The notes under the pieces are model-generated. The model searched no databases, was not told the origin of the DNA, and saw only the letters and a list, made by a program, of their open reading frames with translations. Shown in pieces: positions 26,508 through 33,865 of a stretch of DNA of 57,486 bases. Source of the DNA: Candidatus Acetothermia bacterium (lineage in GTDB: Bacteria > Bipolaricaulota > Bipolaricaulia > RBG-16-55-9 > DRXL01). Location: contig JACOSB010000090.1 of NCBI GenBank assembly GCA_016179105.1, positions 1 to 57,486 of the forward strand, read 5' to 3'. Position numbers and translations under genes: made by a program. The first letter of the stretch is position 1; the number at the start of each line of letters is the position of its first letter.

Positions 26508-27661
26508 AGAAAGTAAATGTTACCTCGCTACTCAGCGCTCTCATCGCATTGGCAGGCTTGTTCTTGCCCTGGGTAGCAACTCAAAGCCAAGTGTCGGGAC
26601 TGGCCCAAGTTGAAACGGCATCGTGGGCTTGGATACCGTTGTTGGCTCTCATCGTACTTGGGCTCATCGGATCGTGGTCGCGAGCTCCTGTAGTAGCAGC
26701 CATTGGACTCATCTTGGGACTCAGTGGAGCACTGTTAGCACTGGTGGCAGTCAAGAGCGCACTCGCTACGGGATACACTGGGTCTGCTTCGCTCGGCTTT
26801 TGGTTCGTTTTCTTGGGGGAGTTGCTAGGGGCGGCTGGCATGGTGAACTGCCTCACTACCCTATCAGGTGCCGATCGCGTAACTTATGTCTTGCGCGAGG
26901 TTGTACCGCCCCTCGTAGTTCCCGCATTTTTGCTCCTGCTTTGGCAAGGCATCGTAGAAGGGCTACGCGTGCCCATCGCGTTTTTCCCGAGCGTCACCGA
27001 CGTCGTTCGGGTGCTCTTCTCTGCCCATGCGGTGCTCGTGGACGACAGCATTCACACTTTCATCCGTCAGATGTTGTTCGGATATATCTTAGGCGCTGCG
27101 ATGGGTGTCTTGACGGGAATGATGATTGCGTTAAGTCCGTTCTTGCGGCGAGGCTTTCTTCCCTTAGCGACGGCGGTCAGTTCCATTCCTGTCATAGGAC
27201 TGGCTCCCGTGCTGGGGCGCGCTTTCGGAGTGGACTGGGAATCCAAAGCTGCCGTGGCCTCCATCGTCACTTTCTTTCCTGTCGTTATCAATATGGTTCA
27301 AGGGTTGATGACCGCTGACCCGCGCAAGATGGATTTATTGCACTCCTATGCCGCGCGCCGTGGACAAATCTTTCGCAAGTTGCGTTTTCCCCACGCGTTG
27401 CCCTATCTATTCAACGCGCTGAAGATCACCAGCATCATCAGCTTGATCAGCGTGATCGTCGCCGAGTTCCTGATCCCCGGTCCCCCGGAAGGACTAGGCC
27501 AACGCATCAGCCTATCTGCTCGTAGCGGCCGCTATGACATAACGTTTGCGGCGATCGCATTTGCCAGCACCCTTGGCATCTTGTTCTATGGCTTCATCGC
27601 CTTACTGGAAAGGGTTTTCACAGCTTGGCACAGTTCTTTTCGCGGAGCACAACGGCGCTAA
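26504..27661 (+). CDS. ABC transporter permease with N-terminal four-helix membrane region
   Basis: The 385-residue protein overlaps the preceding permease by four bases (ATGA), so the two are translationally coupled and probably form a heterodimer. Four hydrophobic helices fall in residues 8-115. The permease domain follows (about 135-380), with the coupling motif LHSYAARRGQIFRKLRF and FNALKITSIISLISVIVAEFLI. The family is the BPD_transp_1 group of SsuC/TauC/ThiX-type importers. The N-terminal helices are an addition and have no clear family. Confidence 0.85.
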   Translation: MKKVNVTSLLSALIALAGLFLPWVATQSQVSGLAQVETASWAWIPLLALIVLGLIGSWSRAPVVAAIGLILGLSGALLALVAVKSALATGYTGSASLGFWFVFLGELLGAAGMVNCLTTLSGADRVTYVLREVVPPLVVPAFLLLLWQGIVEGLRVPIAFFPSVTDVVRVLFSAHAVLVDDSIHTFIRQMLFGYILGAAMGVLTGMMIALSPFLRRGFLPLATAVSSIPVIGLAPVLGRAFGVDWESKAAVASIVTFFPVVINMVQGLMTADPRKMDLLHSYAARRGQIFRKLRFPHALPYLFNALKITSIISLISVIVAEFLIPGPPEGLGQRISLSARSGRYDITFAAIAFASTLGILFYGFIALLERVFTAWHSSFRGAQRR

Positions 27662-27694
27662 TTCGCTCCCATATTTCTTCTATACTGTTTGAAT

Positions 27695-28879
27695 CTATTT
27701 AGGACACTTCACACCGATCGCGTCCAAAATTTCAAAGGAGACAACTTTGTTCGGGTCGCCTACGCCTGAAGAAATTAATCCTACTTTCTCCAGAAGCTTG
27801 ACTGTACGGTCATAGTCTGTGAGATTGAGACAACCGAGAATGGCTGCTGGAGGCGTTTCTTTCAGTCCGAAAACTTTCAAAATTTCCGGCGAGGTCATCA
27901 GACTGGGCTGGGTCATCTCCGCGACGCGTGCCATCTGCCAGGCCTGGTGAATCAACGATGACTGCGTTTTCCCTGAGCCTTGACAGGTGTCGCCACAGAA
28001 GTCGATCACGACCTTGACCGCCTGTGACTGGTTCTCGATAGCCCACTGCCATCCCTTGAGGGTGGCACGGACGAAACGCTTGGCCAGCTCTTTTCCACTA
28101 AGACCGGTGTTCTTCCAGCTATTGGACTCCAGCAATTTGCGGGTGGTGAAGATGAAGTCCTCCAGCAGACCACAACCGTTTGCCAAGGCAGATACGACGC
28201 TGAGCTGATCCAGCGGAAACCCCAGACCCACGATCTGGTCGAGCTCGTTATAGATCATGGCGCTCGCTACATTCACCTTATTGGGGAAGACGAGCGCTGG
28301 GTCAAAGGCGTAGACGGTGGTCTTCATATCGGGCTTTTGCACGTTGGGATCCAAATTGCTGGTTAGCCCGTTGGCCATGAAGCAGGCTTGCGCAGGGAAC
28401 TCATTGCCGAACGCCCAGACACCGACATTTTTGCTCTTGAATCCCTGGACGCTCTCGATCCCTGAATTCTTCTGTGCGACAAACAAGTAACCGGGGATCT
28501 GGAAGATCTGACCGATGTGCACCAAATCCAACCCCGCCTTCCGCTGGACGAGCATGTTCGCAATCCAATCGGTTCCGAAATCGGCGTTACCGGTGGCTAC
28601 GTTGACGGAGGGGTTGACGCTGCCGCCGTTGAGAATCGTGACGTCCAAACCCTCTTGGGCGTAGAAGTTTTTCCCATTGTTGTCCTTGGGGGCGTTTTTC
28701 GAAGGGGCCTCTCCCGGCAGGTGACCGCCCGCAACCCAATACCCGGCGAACTGCGATTGCGGGAACCACTTCGACTGGAAGACGACGGAGACTAACTTTC
28801 CCCCTTGACCGCATCCATATGAAGACAGATCGAAAGCAACAAGTAATATGATCAAGGTCAGCAACTTCACAATGCGCAT
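27695..28879 (-). CDS. ABC transporter substrate-binding lipoprotein, NMT1/THI5-like
   Basis: From ATG 28879 (GGGGAGG ribosome site) the product has 394 residues. It starts with a signal peptide ending in a lipobox-like SSYGC, then the NMT1/SsuA pattern FQSKWFPQSQFAGYWVA, NFYAQEGLDVTILNGG and NADFGTDWIANML. These proteins bind hydroxymethylpyrimidine, riboflavin, taurine, sulfonates or nitrate; which ligand applies cannot be said. It points toward the permease genes and ends 33 bases from the second permease stop. It has its own promoter region near tRNA-Asn. The match of NMT1-type binder, two permeases and SsuB-type ATPase supports one transporter. Confidence 0.85.
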   Translation of the reverse strand: MRIVKLLTLIILLVAFDLSSYGCGQGGKLVSVVFQSKWFPQSQFAGYWVAGGHLPGEAPSKNAPKDNNGKNFYAQEGLDVTILNGGSVNPSVNVATGNADFGTDWIANMLVQRKAGLDLVHIGQIFQIPGYLFVAQKNSGIESVQGFKSKNVGVWAFGNEFPAQACFMANGLTSNLDPNVQKPDMKTTVYAFDPALVFPNKVNVASAMIYNELDQIVGLGFPLDQLSVVSALANGCGLLEDFIFTTRKLLESNSWKNTGLSGKELAKRFVRATLKGWQWAIENQSQAVKVVIDFCGDTCQGSGKTQSSLIHQAWQMARVAEMTQPSLMTSPEILKVFGLKETPPAAILGCLNLTDYDRTVKLLEKVGLISSGVGDPNKVVSFEILDAIGVKCPK

Positions 28880-29015
28880 ATTGTATCCTCCCCTTAGCAA
28901 CTGTACTCCTCATGCAGCGGATCCATAAAACTGAATTCTACACTTTAGATCTTCTCCTGACAATTATTAGAGTATAAAGATTAACAAGGGAGATGAGTTC
29001 AAGTTTTGTCCGGCT

Positions 29016-29090
29016 TGGCTCCCCGAGTAGGATTCGAACCTACGACCTACCGGTTAACAGCCGGCCGCTCTACCGCTGAGCTATCGGGGA
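29016..29090 (-). tRNA. tRNA-Asn (anticodon GUU)
   Basis: A 75-nt cloverleaf on the minus strand, acceptor stem TCCCCGA...TCGGGGA, D-arm AGCTCAGCGGTAGAGC, anticodon loop CTGTTAA with anticodon GTT, T-loop GGTTCGAATCC, and encoded CCA after a discriminator G. It stands alone with its own promoter. Confidence 0.97.
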
Positions 29091-29102
29091 TCATGTGAGT
29101 AA

Positions 29103-29131
29103 ATTATAGCACAACTCTGCCAAACCAACAA
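29103..29131 (-). promoter_or_regulatory. Promoter of tRNA-Asn
   Basis: On the minus strand TTGTTG (29126-29131), a 17-base spacer and TATAAT (29103-29108) precede the tRNA by 12 bases. Confidence 0.6.
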
Positions 29132-29156
29132 ACTCACTCGATGCCAGAAGCGCTGA

Positions 29157-29185
29157 TTGAGTGAGCTGTGCTTGCAATCTATAAT
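29157..29185 (+). promoter_or_regulatory. Promoter of GNAT gene giving a near-leaderless transcript
   Basis: TTGAGT (29157-29162), a 17-base spacer and TATAAT (29180-29185) end only nine bases before ATG 29195. The predicted transcript would begin within about three bases of the start codon and would lack a ribosome site. Confidence 0.6.
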
Positions 29186-29194
29186 CTACTCATC

Positions 29195-29686
29195 ATGCTG
29201 CAAATCGTCCATGCTCGTACCATGCAAGAGATCGAAAATGTGCGAAAACTTTTCCTTGAATACCAACGCTGGTTGGGTCATGATCTCACGTTTCAACATT
29301 TCGATACCGAGTTGGCAGAGCTTCCCGGAAAGTACGCGCCGCCCACTGGCTGCTTGCTGCTGGCAGTCTATGAGAACAAACCTATCGGCTGCGTCGCGCC
29401 CAGAAAACTGAAAGAGAGCATCTGTGAGATGAAACGACTATTTGTTAGAACTGAGCATAGGAACTTGGGTGCAGGTAGAGCACTGGTTGAAGCTATTATT
29501 TCTGAAGCAAAAAAGCTCGGCTACGCCAAGATGCGACTCGACACACTGCCGTCTATGCAGCGGGCGATCACGCTTTATAAGTCACTGGGATTCAAAGAAA
29601 TTGAATCTTATTATGATACGCCTATCGAGGGTACGGTCTTTATGGAATTGGATCTCAAGCAGATAACAAATGACTTGACAATATAG
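29195..29686 (+). CDS. GNAT-family N-acetyltransferase
   Basis: The 163-residue protein is a GNAT acetyltransferase. It has EMKRLFVRTEHRNLGAGRAL, which contains the acetyl-CoA pyrophosphate-binding Q/R-x-x-G-x-G/A motif, and ends with YKSLGFKEIESYYDTPIEG and VFMELDL, typical of the GNAT beta5-beta7 region. The substrate is unknown. A GTG nine codons upstream is possible but lies within the promoter. The ATG at 29195 is supported by the TATAAT box ending nine bases before it. It belongs to a cluster of small genes next to tRNA-Asn and 5S-derived fragments that looks acquired. Confidence 0.85.
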   Translation: MLQIVHARTMQEIENVRKLFLEYQRWLGHDLTFQHFDTELAELPGKYAPPTGCLLLAVYENKPIGCVAPRKLKESICEMKRLFVRTEHRNLGAGRALVEAIISEAKKLGYAKMRLDTLPSMQRAITLYKSLGFKEIESYYDTPIEGTVFMELDLKQITNDLTI

Positions 29687-29787
29687 TTCTGTCAATCATC
29701 TGCTTTGATGAGTGCAGGTAGAAAAGAGCCGCTACAAAAAGTGTTCAGTATCTCAATCGCCGAGAGTAACATTTCCATCTACACAGT

Positions 29788-30324
29788 TTACCCGCTTGCC
29801 TCAGCCTCAAATTCTTCAGCAGTGAGAAGATACGACGGATGCCGTAAACCAGTGGGTGGATAGAATTCATCATGTGTATAGCGAAAGCCGAGCTTCTGAA
29901 CGATTCGGCGGGAGACCTCATTGTTGGGGTGGTGCCCAGCAAACAATGCCCATCCTCCAAGCTCGGTAAACGCATACTTCATCACAGCTCGCGCGGCTTC
30001 GGAGGCATACCCCTTACCCCAGTGCGCCGTCCGAATATGAAAGCCCAGCTCGAAGATTCGTTCCTCGGGTTTGTAAGGCCGCAGTCCGCAGCACCCGATG
30101 TGCTCGCCGCTCGAAAGAAGAAAAATCGGCAAATACTGTAATCCATCAGACTTCATGGTTGAAATTTCTCTTGCGAGACGGTCTTTCACCTGCTGTTCAG
30201 AAAACGGGCCGCCAATCCAGCGTGTCACTTCAGGGTCTCCCCATAAGCCCCAGGCGAGCTCCAAATCTTCATCAGACCATCGACGAAACCCAAGACGGCT
30301 GGACCGCAAGAAGTATTCGCTCAT
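29788..30324 (-). CDS. GNAT-family N-acetyltransferase (RimJ/RimL type)
   Basis: The 178-residue protein starts MSEYFLRSSRLGFRRWSDED, the normal opening of RimJ/RimL-type acetyltransferases. It continues with LAWGLWGDPEVTRWIGGPFS, and contains the acetyl-CoA motif IRTAHWGKGYASEAARAVM (about residues 94-112) and RIVQKLGFRY. A start 21 codons upstream would enter the edge of the 5S-like fragment (30391-30472) and gives unrelated residues, so the ATG at 30324 is taken. The gene follows that fragment directly on the same strand. Substrate unknown. Confidence 0.85.
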   Translation of the reverse strand: MSEYFLRSSRLGFRRWSDEDLELAWGLWGDPEVTRWIGGPFSEQQVKDRLAREISTMKSDGLQYLPIFLLSSGEHIGCCGLRPYKPEERIFELGFHIRTAHWGKGYASEAARAVMKYAFTELGGWALFAGHHPNNEVSRRIVQKLGFRYTHDEFYPPTGLRHPSYLLTAEEFEAEASG

Positions 30325-30390
30325 GCATCGCAATGGTAGACCACATTCGCTTCCACGGCAAGCACTGTCCTCAAGAGAAAGATACATAAG

Positions 30391-30472
30391 CTATTATCCT
30401 AGCCGCTGGTGGGCTTAACAGCCGTGTTCGCTATGGGAAAGAGTGTTTCCCCGCCGCTGTTGAGCCACTAGG
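30391..30472 (-). pseudogene. 5S rRNA gene fragment (5' two thirds)
   Basis: Aligned by eye without gaps to the intact 5S gene at 32701-32781, 69 of 81 bases agree, including GGGCTTAAC, CCGTGTTCG and a 19-base identical run in the GTGTTTCC..CTGTTG part. The fragment covers the 5' part of 5S and breaks off at a TAG-TAG stretch; what follows is unrelated. Substitutions affect helix I without matching changes, so it is not a functional 5S. Its 5' end supplies the TAG stop of the P-loop kinase gene. Confidence 0.8.
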
Positions 30473-30947
30473 CATCTGTCTTTATTCTGACATGCTCTTC
30501 ATCCTCACCCAGAGGCTCGAAGCGCCCCTTGAAAAGATCAAAGGCCGACTCATCGATCCATAAGGCATCCACAGGCAGTTCTTCAGTCCGGTTCAGAACT
30601 CGGCGACGCATGACTTCCTCCGAGCAATCCAAAAAATAGAGCTTGTATGGAACGCCAGCCGCTGTCGCTCTTGCGCGGGCCGCATCACGGGAAGCACGGC
30701 TCCAGAAGCCAAAGTCAAGAATGACATCGAGTCCCAGATCTAATAAACGGAGGGTGGTTTGCCAGACCAGATCCACCACACGGTCATAATAGTCCTGAAA
30801 ATCTTGCTCGGGTGGATTGTGCCCATAAAGCCTCACCATCCACTCATCGGGGCTGAAACGCACAGCAGGAATGTCCCGTTCCAGCTTCTTGGCGAAAGTG
30901 GTCTTGCCTGCTCCGGTGAAACCGCAAAGAAGATGAAGAGTCGGCAT
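30468..30947 (-). CDS. P-loop kinase (AAA_33 / zeta-toxin-like)
   Basis: The 159-residue protein has a P-loop LLCGFTGAGKTTFAKKL at residues 4-20, then FSPDEWM, where Asp sits in the place of a catalytic or substrate residue, VILDFGFWSRASRD (about 83-96), and a lid-like region CSEEVMRRRVLNR. This is the AAA_33 family of small kinases that includes tRNA, chloramphenicol and zeta-type kinases. The substrate is unknown. The ATG at 30947 is chosen over an ATG nine codons upstream that lies within a 5S-derived segment. The TAG stop is formed by the start of the 5S fragment at 30391-30472. An antitoxin-like gene lies immediately upstream but seems unrelated. Confidence 0.8.
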   Translation of the reverse strand: MPTLHLLCGFTGAGKTTFAKKLERDIPAVRFSPDEWMVRLYGHNPPEQDFQDYYDRVVDLVWQTTLRLLDLGLDVILDFGFWSRASRDAARARATAAGVPYKLYFLDCSEEVMRRRVLNRTEELPVDALWIDESAFDLFKGRFEPLGEDEEHVRIKTDA

Positions 30948-30960
30948 GGGTTTCAAACAA

Positions 30961-30985
30961 AAAACAGGCGGCATCCTACTCTTGC
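30961..30985 (-). pseudogene. 5S rRNA gene fragment (3' end with T-run)
   Basis: The 25 bases aaaacaggcggcatcc plus tactcttgc agree with the 3' end of the intact 5S gene (32661-32685) at 23 positions. On the minus strand the T-run that follows 5S is kept. The fragment covers about the last 22 bases of 5S. It contains the TAG stop of the HigA-like gene, and upstream sequence is unrelated to 5S. Confidence 0.7.
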
Positions 30986-31506
30986 CGTGCAGTTACTTGC
31001 GTCGGGTGCGAGCCCTTTTGGGGCGGTAACGGTTTGCGGGTTTTATCCTTTGCAGTCCGATAAGGCCGTAACAGAACTTCTACGGGAATGCCCAGCTCGC
31101 TGTGCAACCGCTGGATCATCCGAAGTGTAAGCGGGCGTTTGCGGTTGAGGATTTCCGAGACGCGCGCCCGATTGCCAATGTGAGGTTCGAGATCGTGCCG
31201 CGTCAGGCCGTGACTTTCCATGTGATACACGATCGCTTCCACGGGGTCCGGTAAGGGGAGCGCATAGTGTTGTTCTTCGTAAGCTTCTACCAATGTCGTC
31301 AAGATTTCCAGACGATCCCCTTCGCGGGTATTCGGGGCCGCGTCGAACAGCGCTTCAATCTCCTTCAAAGCCATTTCGTAATCGGCTTTGGTTTTGATAG
31401 GTCGAATGTTCATGGCTGACCACTCCTTCCAAGCTTGCAAGGATTGTCGTGCGTCGGGATGCTTTTCCCAAAACACCCTTAAAGCCTTGCGGGAGATGAT
31501 CCGCAT
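30976..31506 (-). CDS. HigB-HigA in-frame fusion: truncated toxin joined to HigA-type antitoxin
   Basis: Residues 1-29 (MRIISRKALRVFWEKHPDAR then QSLQAWKEW) match the N-terminus of HigB mRNA-interferase toxins, but the rest of the toxin is gone. The sequence passes straight into a complete COG5499-type HigA antitoxin from residue 32 (MNIRPIKTKADYEMALKEIE), with the helix-turn-helix GLTRHDLEPHIGNRARVSEI (about 105-125) and LNRKRPLTLRMI. An internal ribosome site AAGGAG lies just before ATG 31413, so antitoxin can also be made alone (31413-30976). The end is an added tail that stops within a 5S fragment. A working toxin is not present, so this is an orphan or immunity-type remnant. Antitoxin-mediated repression of its own promoter is typical of the family. 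Confidence 0.8.
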   Translation of the reverse strand: MRIISRKALRVFWEKHPDARQSLQAWKEWSAMNIRPIKTKADYEMALKEIEALFDAAPNTREGDRLEILTTLVEAYEEQHYALPLPDPVEAIVYHMESHGLTRHDLEPHIGNRARVSEILNRKRPLTLRMIQRLHSELGIPVEVLLRPYRTAKDKTRKPLPPQKGSHPTQVTARQE

Positions 31507-31827
31507 GCCGTTATTGTATGCTGTTCCCGAAACGGGAACAAGAGTGCTTTGCGAAGTAATTTGATGAGACTACCGATACTTCGACCGAATCACTTGAGCT
31601 GTCATAGAGACGATCGCTTGATTTGGCATTAGTGGTCGCATTTACTTTTGAGGCAAAAAGAGCAGCTTAGAATAGTTCGCACGCCTTATAGTAATTCGTG
31701 TAGTATGGCATTGACGTCGGGATTAGGTGTAGGATGGGTAACGTGGGCTGACATTGAGCGCGATCCTTCACACGAACAGGAGAACGGATTTTCGGGCGAT
31801 CCCTCAACAGTCGGCTGCAACCTAATG
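31507..31827. other. Intergenic region without a supported gene
   Basis: This 321-base stretch lies between the HigB-HigA fusion and the trypsin-like gene. Short open frames on both strands have no ribosome site and no family resemblance. The only structure I see is a 12-base palindrome CCTAATGTTAGG at 31821-31832, beside the trypsin-like stop codon. Confidence 0.5.
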
Positions 31828-32622
31828 TTAGGCCTGTGGCCGCGCTGAAAGAAGTTCATATCTTTCGAGATGTTCACGGATCGTCGTTCCCAGGAGTAGC
31901 GACGACTGTTGAAGCACCTCCTCAGCTTGGACAGCAACCCCAAGTGTTAGCGCTTCGTATTGTTCAAATGAGGAAGTCTTTCCATTTTCGGCTTCCTGTT
32001 CCTGAGATCGAAAAACGACCATTCGCGATTCGCTATTTCCGATCACGACTCCATGTACAACAACAGTCCCGCTAGCATTTAATAAAGGAGCACCAGATAA
32101 GCCTCGCGGAGCCATGAATGACAGCTCATAGACGCTAAATGGACGGCCTTCCATACCTAATGGCTTGAAGTTGTTAAGACCAGAAACAATGTGACCCTGA
32201 AAGGCGCGAACTACAACGGATTGGTGCTCCTCAACAATGTGCATTCCATAGGCGTAGCCAGCGCTTCGAACTGTCTCAAGAGGTTGGAGAGGGTGCTCGG
32301 ACCACTTGAGCCGGTGGAACCAATTCTCTGATTCCGGGAACACAAACTCGACCCTGAGGAGTCCCAGATCACAGGGAAGTAGTTCGGCATCAATGACTTT
32401 TGCAGCTTTGAAGAAGCCATCGGGTCCCTGAATTCCAACCACAAGCGCATCGCTTTCAGATTTTGGCTTTATAGCGATTACGTGGCCAGCGGTCAGCATG
32501 TAGGGTCCGCCAATTGAGAAGCATGTCCCATTGATACTAGCCGTAATCTGGAAGCGACCCTCATCTAATACCTTTGCTGGCATGACAGGCAATGCCATAG
32601 AATATCCACTGGTCATATCCAT
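31828..32622 (-). CDS. Trypsin-like serine protease (chymotrypsin fold)
   Basis: The 264-residue protein carries a catalytic triad in trypsin-like order: His in GPYMLTAGHVIA (about residue 43), Asp in LPCDLGLLRVE (about 84), and Ser in APRGLSGAPLLN (about 173), which has the GxSGxP signature. No signal peptide is present, so it would act inside the cell. Such stand-alone cytosolic proteases occur in phage-defence and stress loci, but no partner is seen here. The start at ATG 32622 is chosen over GTG 32634; neither has a good ribosome site. The gene begins 41 bases after the 3' end of 5S rRNA on the same strand, so it might be read through from the rRNA promoter if termination leaks. Confidence 0.8.
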   Translation of the reverse strand: MDMTSGYSMALPVMPAKVLDEGRFQITASINGTCFSIGGPYMLTAGHVIAIKPKSESDALVVGIQGPDGFFKAAKVIDAELLPCDLGLLRVEFVFPESENWFHRLKWSEHPLQPLETVRSAGYAYGMHIVEEHQSVVVRAFQGHIVSGLNNFKPLGMEGRPFSVYELSFMAPRGLSGAPLLNASGTVVVHGVVIGNSESRMVVFRSQEQEAENGKTSSFEQYEALTLGVAVQAEEVLQQSSLLLGTTIREHLERYELLSARPQA

Positions 32623-32663
32623 GAACTGTACCACTCTAGATTACAGAGCTGAAAAAATAAAAA

Positions 32664-32781
32664 CCAGGCGGCGTCCTACTCTTGCAGTCCCTTCCGAGAC
32701 TACTACCATAGGCGCTGGCGGGCTTAACGGCCGTGTTCGGTATGGGAACGGGTGTTTCCCCGCCGCTGTTGGGCCACCTGG
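32664..32781 (-). rRNA. rrf: 5S ribosomal RNA
   Basis: The minus strand reads CCAGGTGGCCCAACAGCGG, then GGGAAACACCCGTTCCCAT, CCGAACACGGCCGTTAAG, and closes with GTAGGACGCCGCCTGG. The ends pair as helix I, and the conserved loop sequences of 5S are all present. It is followed by TTTTTATTTTTT, a likely terminator. It lies downstream of 23S and is separated from it by a small palindromic repeat (32800-32867). Confidence 0.95.
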
Positions 32782-32799
32782 AATCCTTTGAAAATTCCG

Positions 32800-32867
32800 A
32801 AGTGCTGCAGTTCTGCCGTGCTGCTGTTTTGTAACGGCAGCACTTCTACACTACAACACTTCTTAAC
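32800..32867 (-). repeat. Miniature inverted-repeat element in the 23S-5S spacer
   Basis: On the minus strand this begins GTTAAGAAGTGTTGTAG and ends CTGCAGCACTT. It shares its ordered blocks (GTTAAGAAGTG, AGAAGTGCTGCCG, GCAGCACTT) with the copy at 40850-40928 and its ends with the four-helix-bundle element at 7416-7877. A GTGCTGCTGTT / AACGGCAGCAC stem (11 bp, one G-U pair, loop TTGT) lies in the middle. It has no coding capacity and lies on the precursor rRNA strand. Confidence 0.65.
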
Positions 32868-32872
32868 TTTTT

Positions 32873-32898
32873 CGGTCCCTCAAAAGTGGATAGAGTGC
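32873..32898 (-). repeat. 23S processing stem, 3' arm
   Basis: On the minus strand this reads GCACTCTATCCACTTTT then GAGGGACCG. It is complementary at 24 of 26 positions to 36692-36717 upstream of 23S. The pair would form the long stem enclosing precursor 23S that RNase III cuts. Confidence 0.75.
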
Positions 32899-33324
32899 TC
32901 GCGCAAACAATTGACGTATTAGTACGGCTCGGCTGCACGCATTACTGCGCTTCCACCTGCCGCCTATCAACCAGGTGATCTTCCTGGCGTCTGTGAGGCC
33001 TCATCTTGGAGTGGGCTTCGCGCTTAGATGCCTTCAGCGCTTATCCGGTCCGGACTTAGCTACCCAGCGATGCTCTTGGCAGAACAACTGGTCGACCATT
33101 GGTCCAGCCCTCCTGGTCCTCTCGTACTAAGGAGAGTGCTCCTCAAGCCTCATACGCCCCTGGCGGATATGGACCGACCTGTCTTGCGACGGTCTAAACC
33201 CAGCTCGCGTACCTCTTTAACCGGCGAACAGACGGACCCTTGGGACCTGCTTCAGCCCCAGGATGAGATGAGCCGACATCGAGGTGCCGAACTTCGCCGT
33301 CGATGTGAACTCTCGGGCGAAACT

Positions 33325-33355
<31 letters not shown>

Positions 33356-33821
33356 ATGATCGATCGCCTTTCCACGCAGATCGACCGGGTCACTTGGGCC
33401 TGCTTTCGCATCTGTTCCCCCTGTCGGGGTCACAGTGAAGCCAGCTTATGCCCATACACTCCACAGCGGATCGCTAACCCGCCTGAGCTGACCTTTGCGC
33501 GCCTCCGTTACTCTTTGGGAGGCAACCGCCCCAGTTAAACTGTCCATCTAGCACGGTCCTCGCCCCGCCTTATCGGGTTCGAGTTAGAGTTGCAACGTAC
33601 GGAGGGTGGTATTTCAAGATTGCCTCCGCCCAAGCTAGCGCCTGGGCCTCATAGGCTCCCACCTATCCTACACAGCGAACGTCAAAACACAATGCCAAAT
33701 TCCAGTAAAGCTCCACGGGGTCTTTCCGTCCTGCCAGGGGTCACTGGCGTTTTCACCAGTGCTTCTATTTCACCGAGTCCCTCGTTAAGACAGCGCTGGG
33801 ATAGTTATACCATTCATGCGC

Positions 33822-33865
<44 letters not shown>

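Noticed and set aside
31821..31832. CCTAATGTTAGG near the trypsin-like stop, resembling half an integron attC site
   Set aside because: No partner RYYYAAC/GTTRRRY pair at attC spacing and no integrase nearby; a 12-base palindrome alone is not enough.
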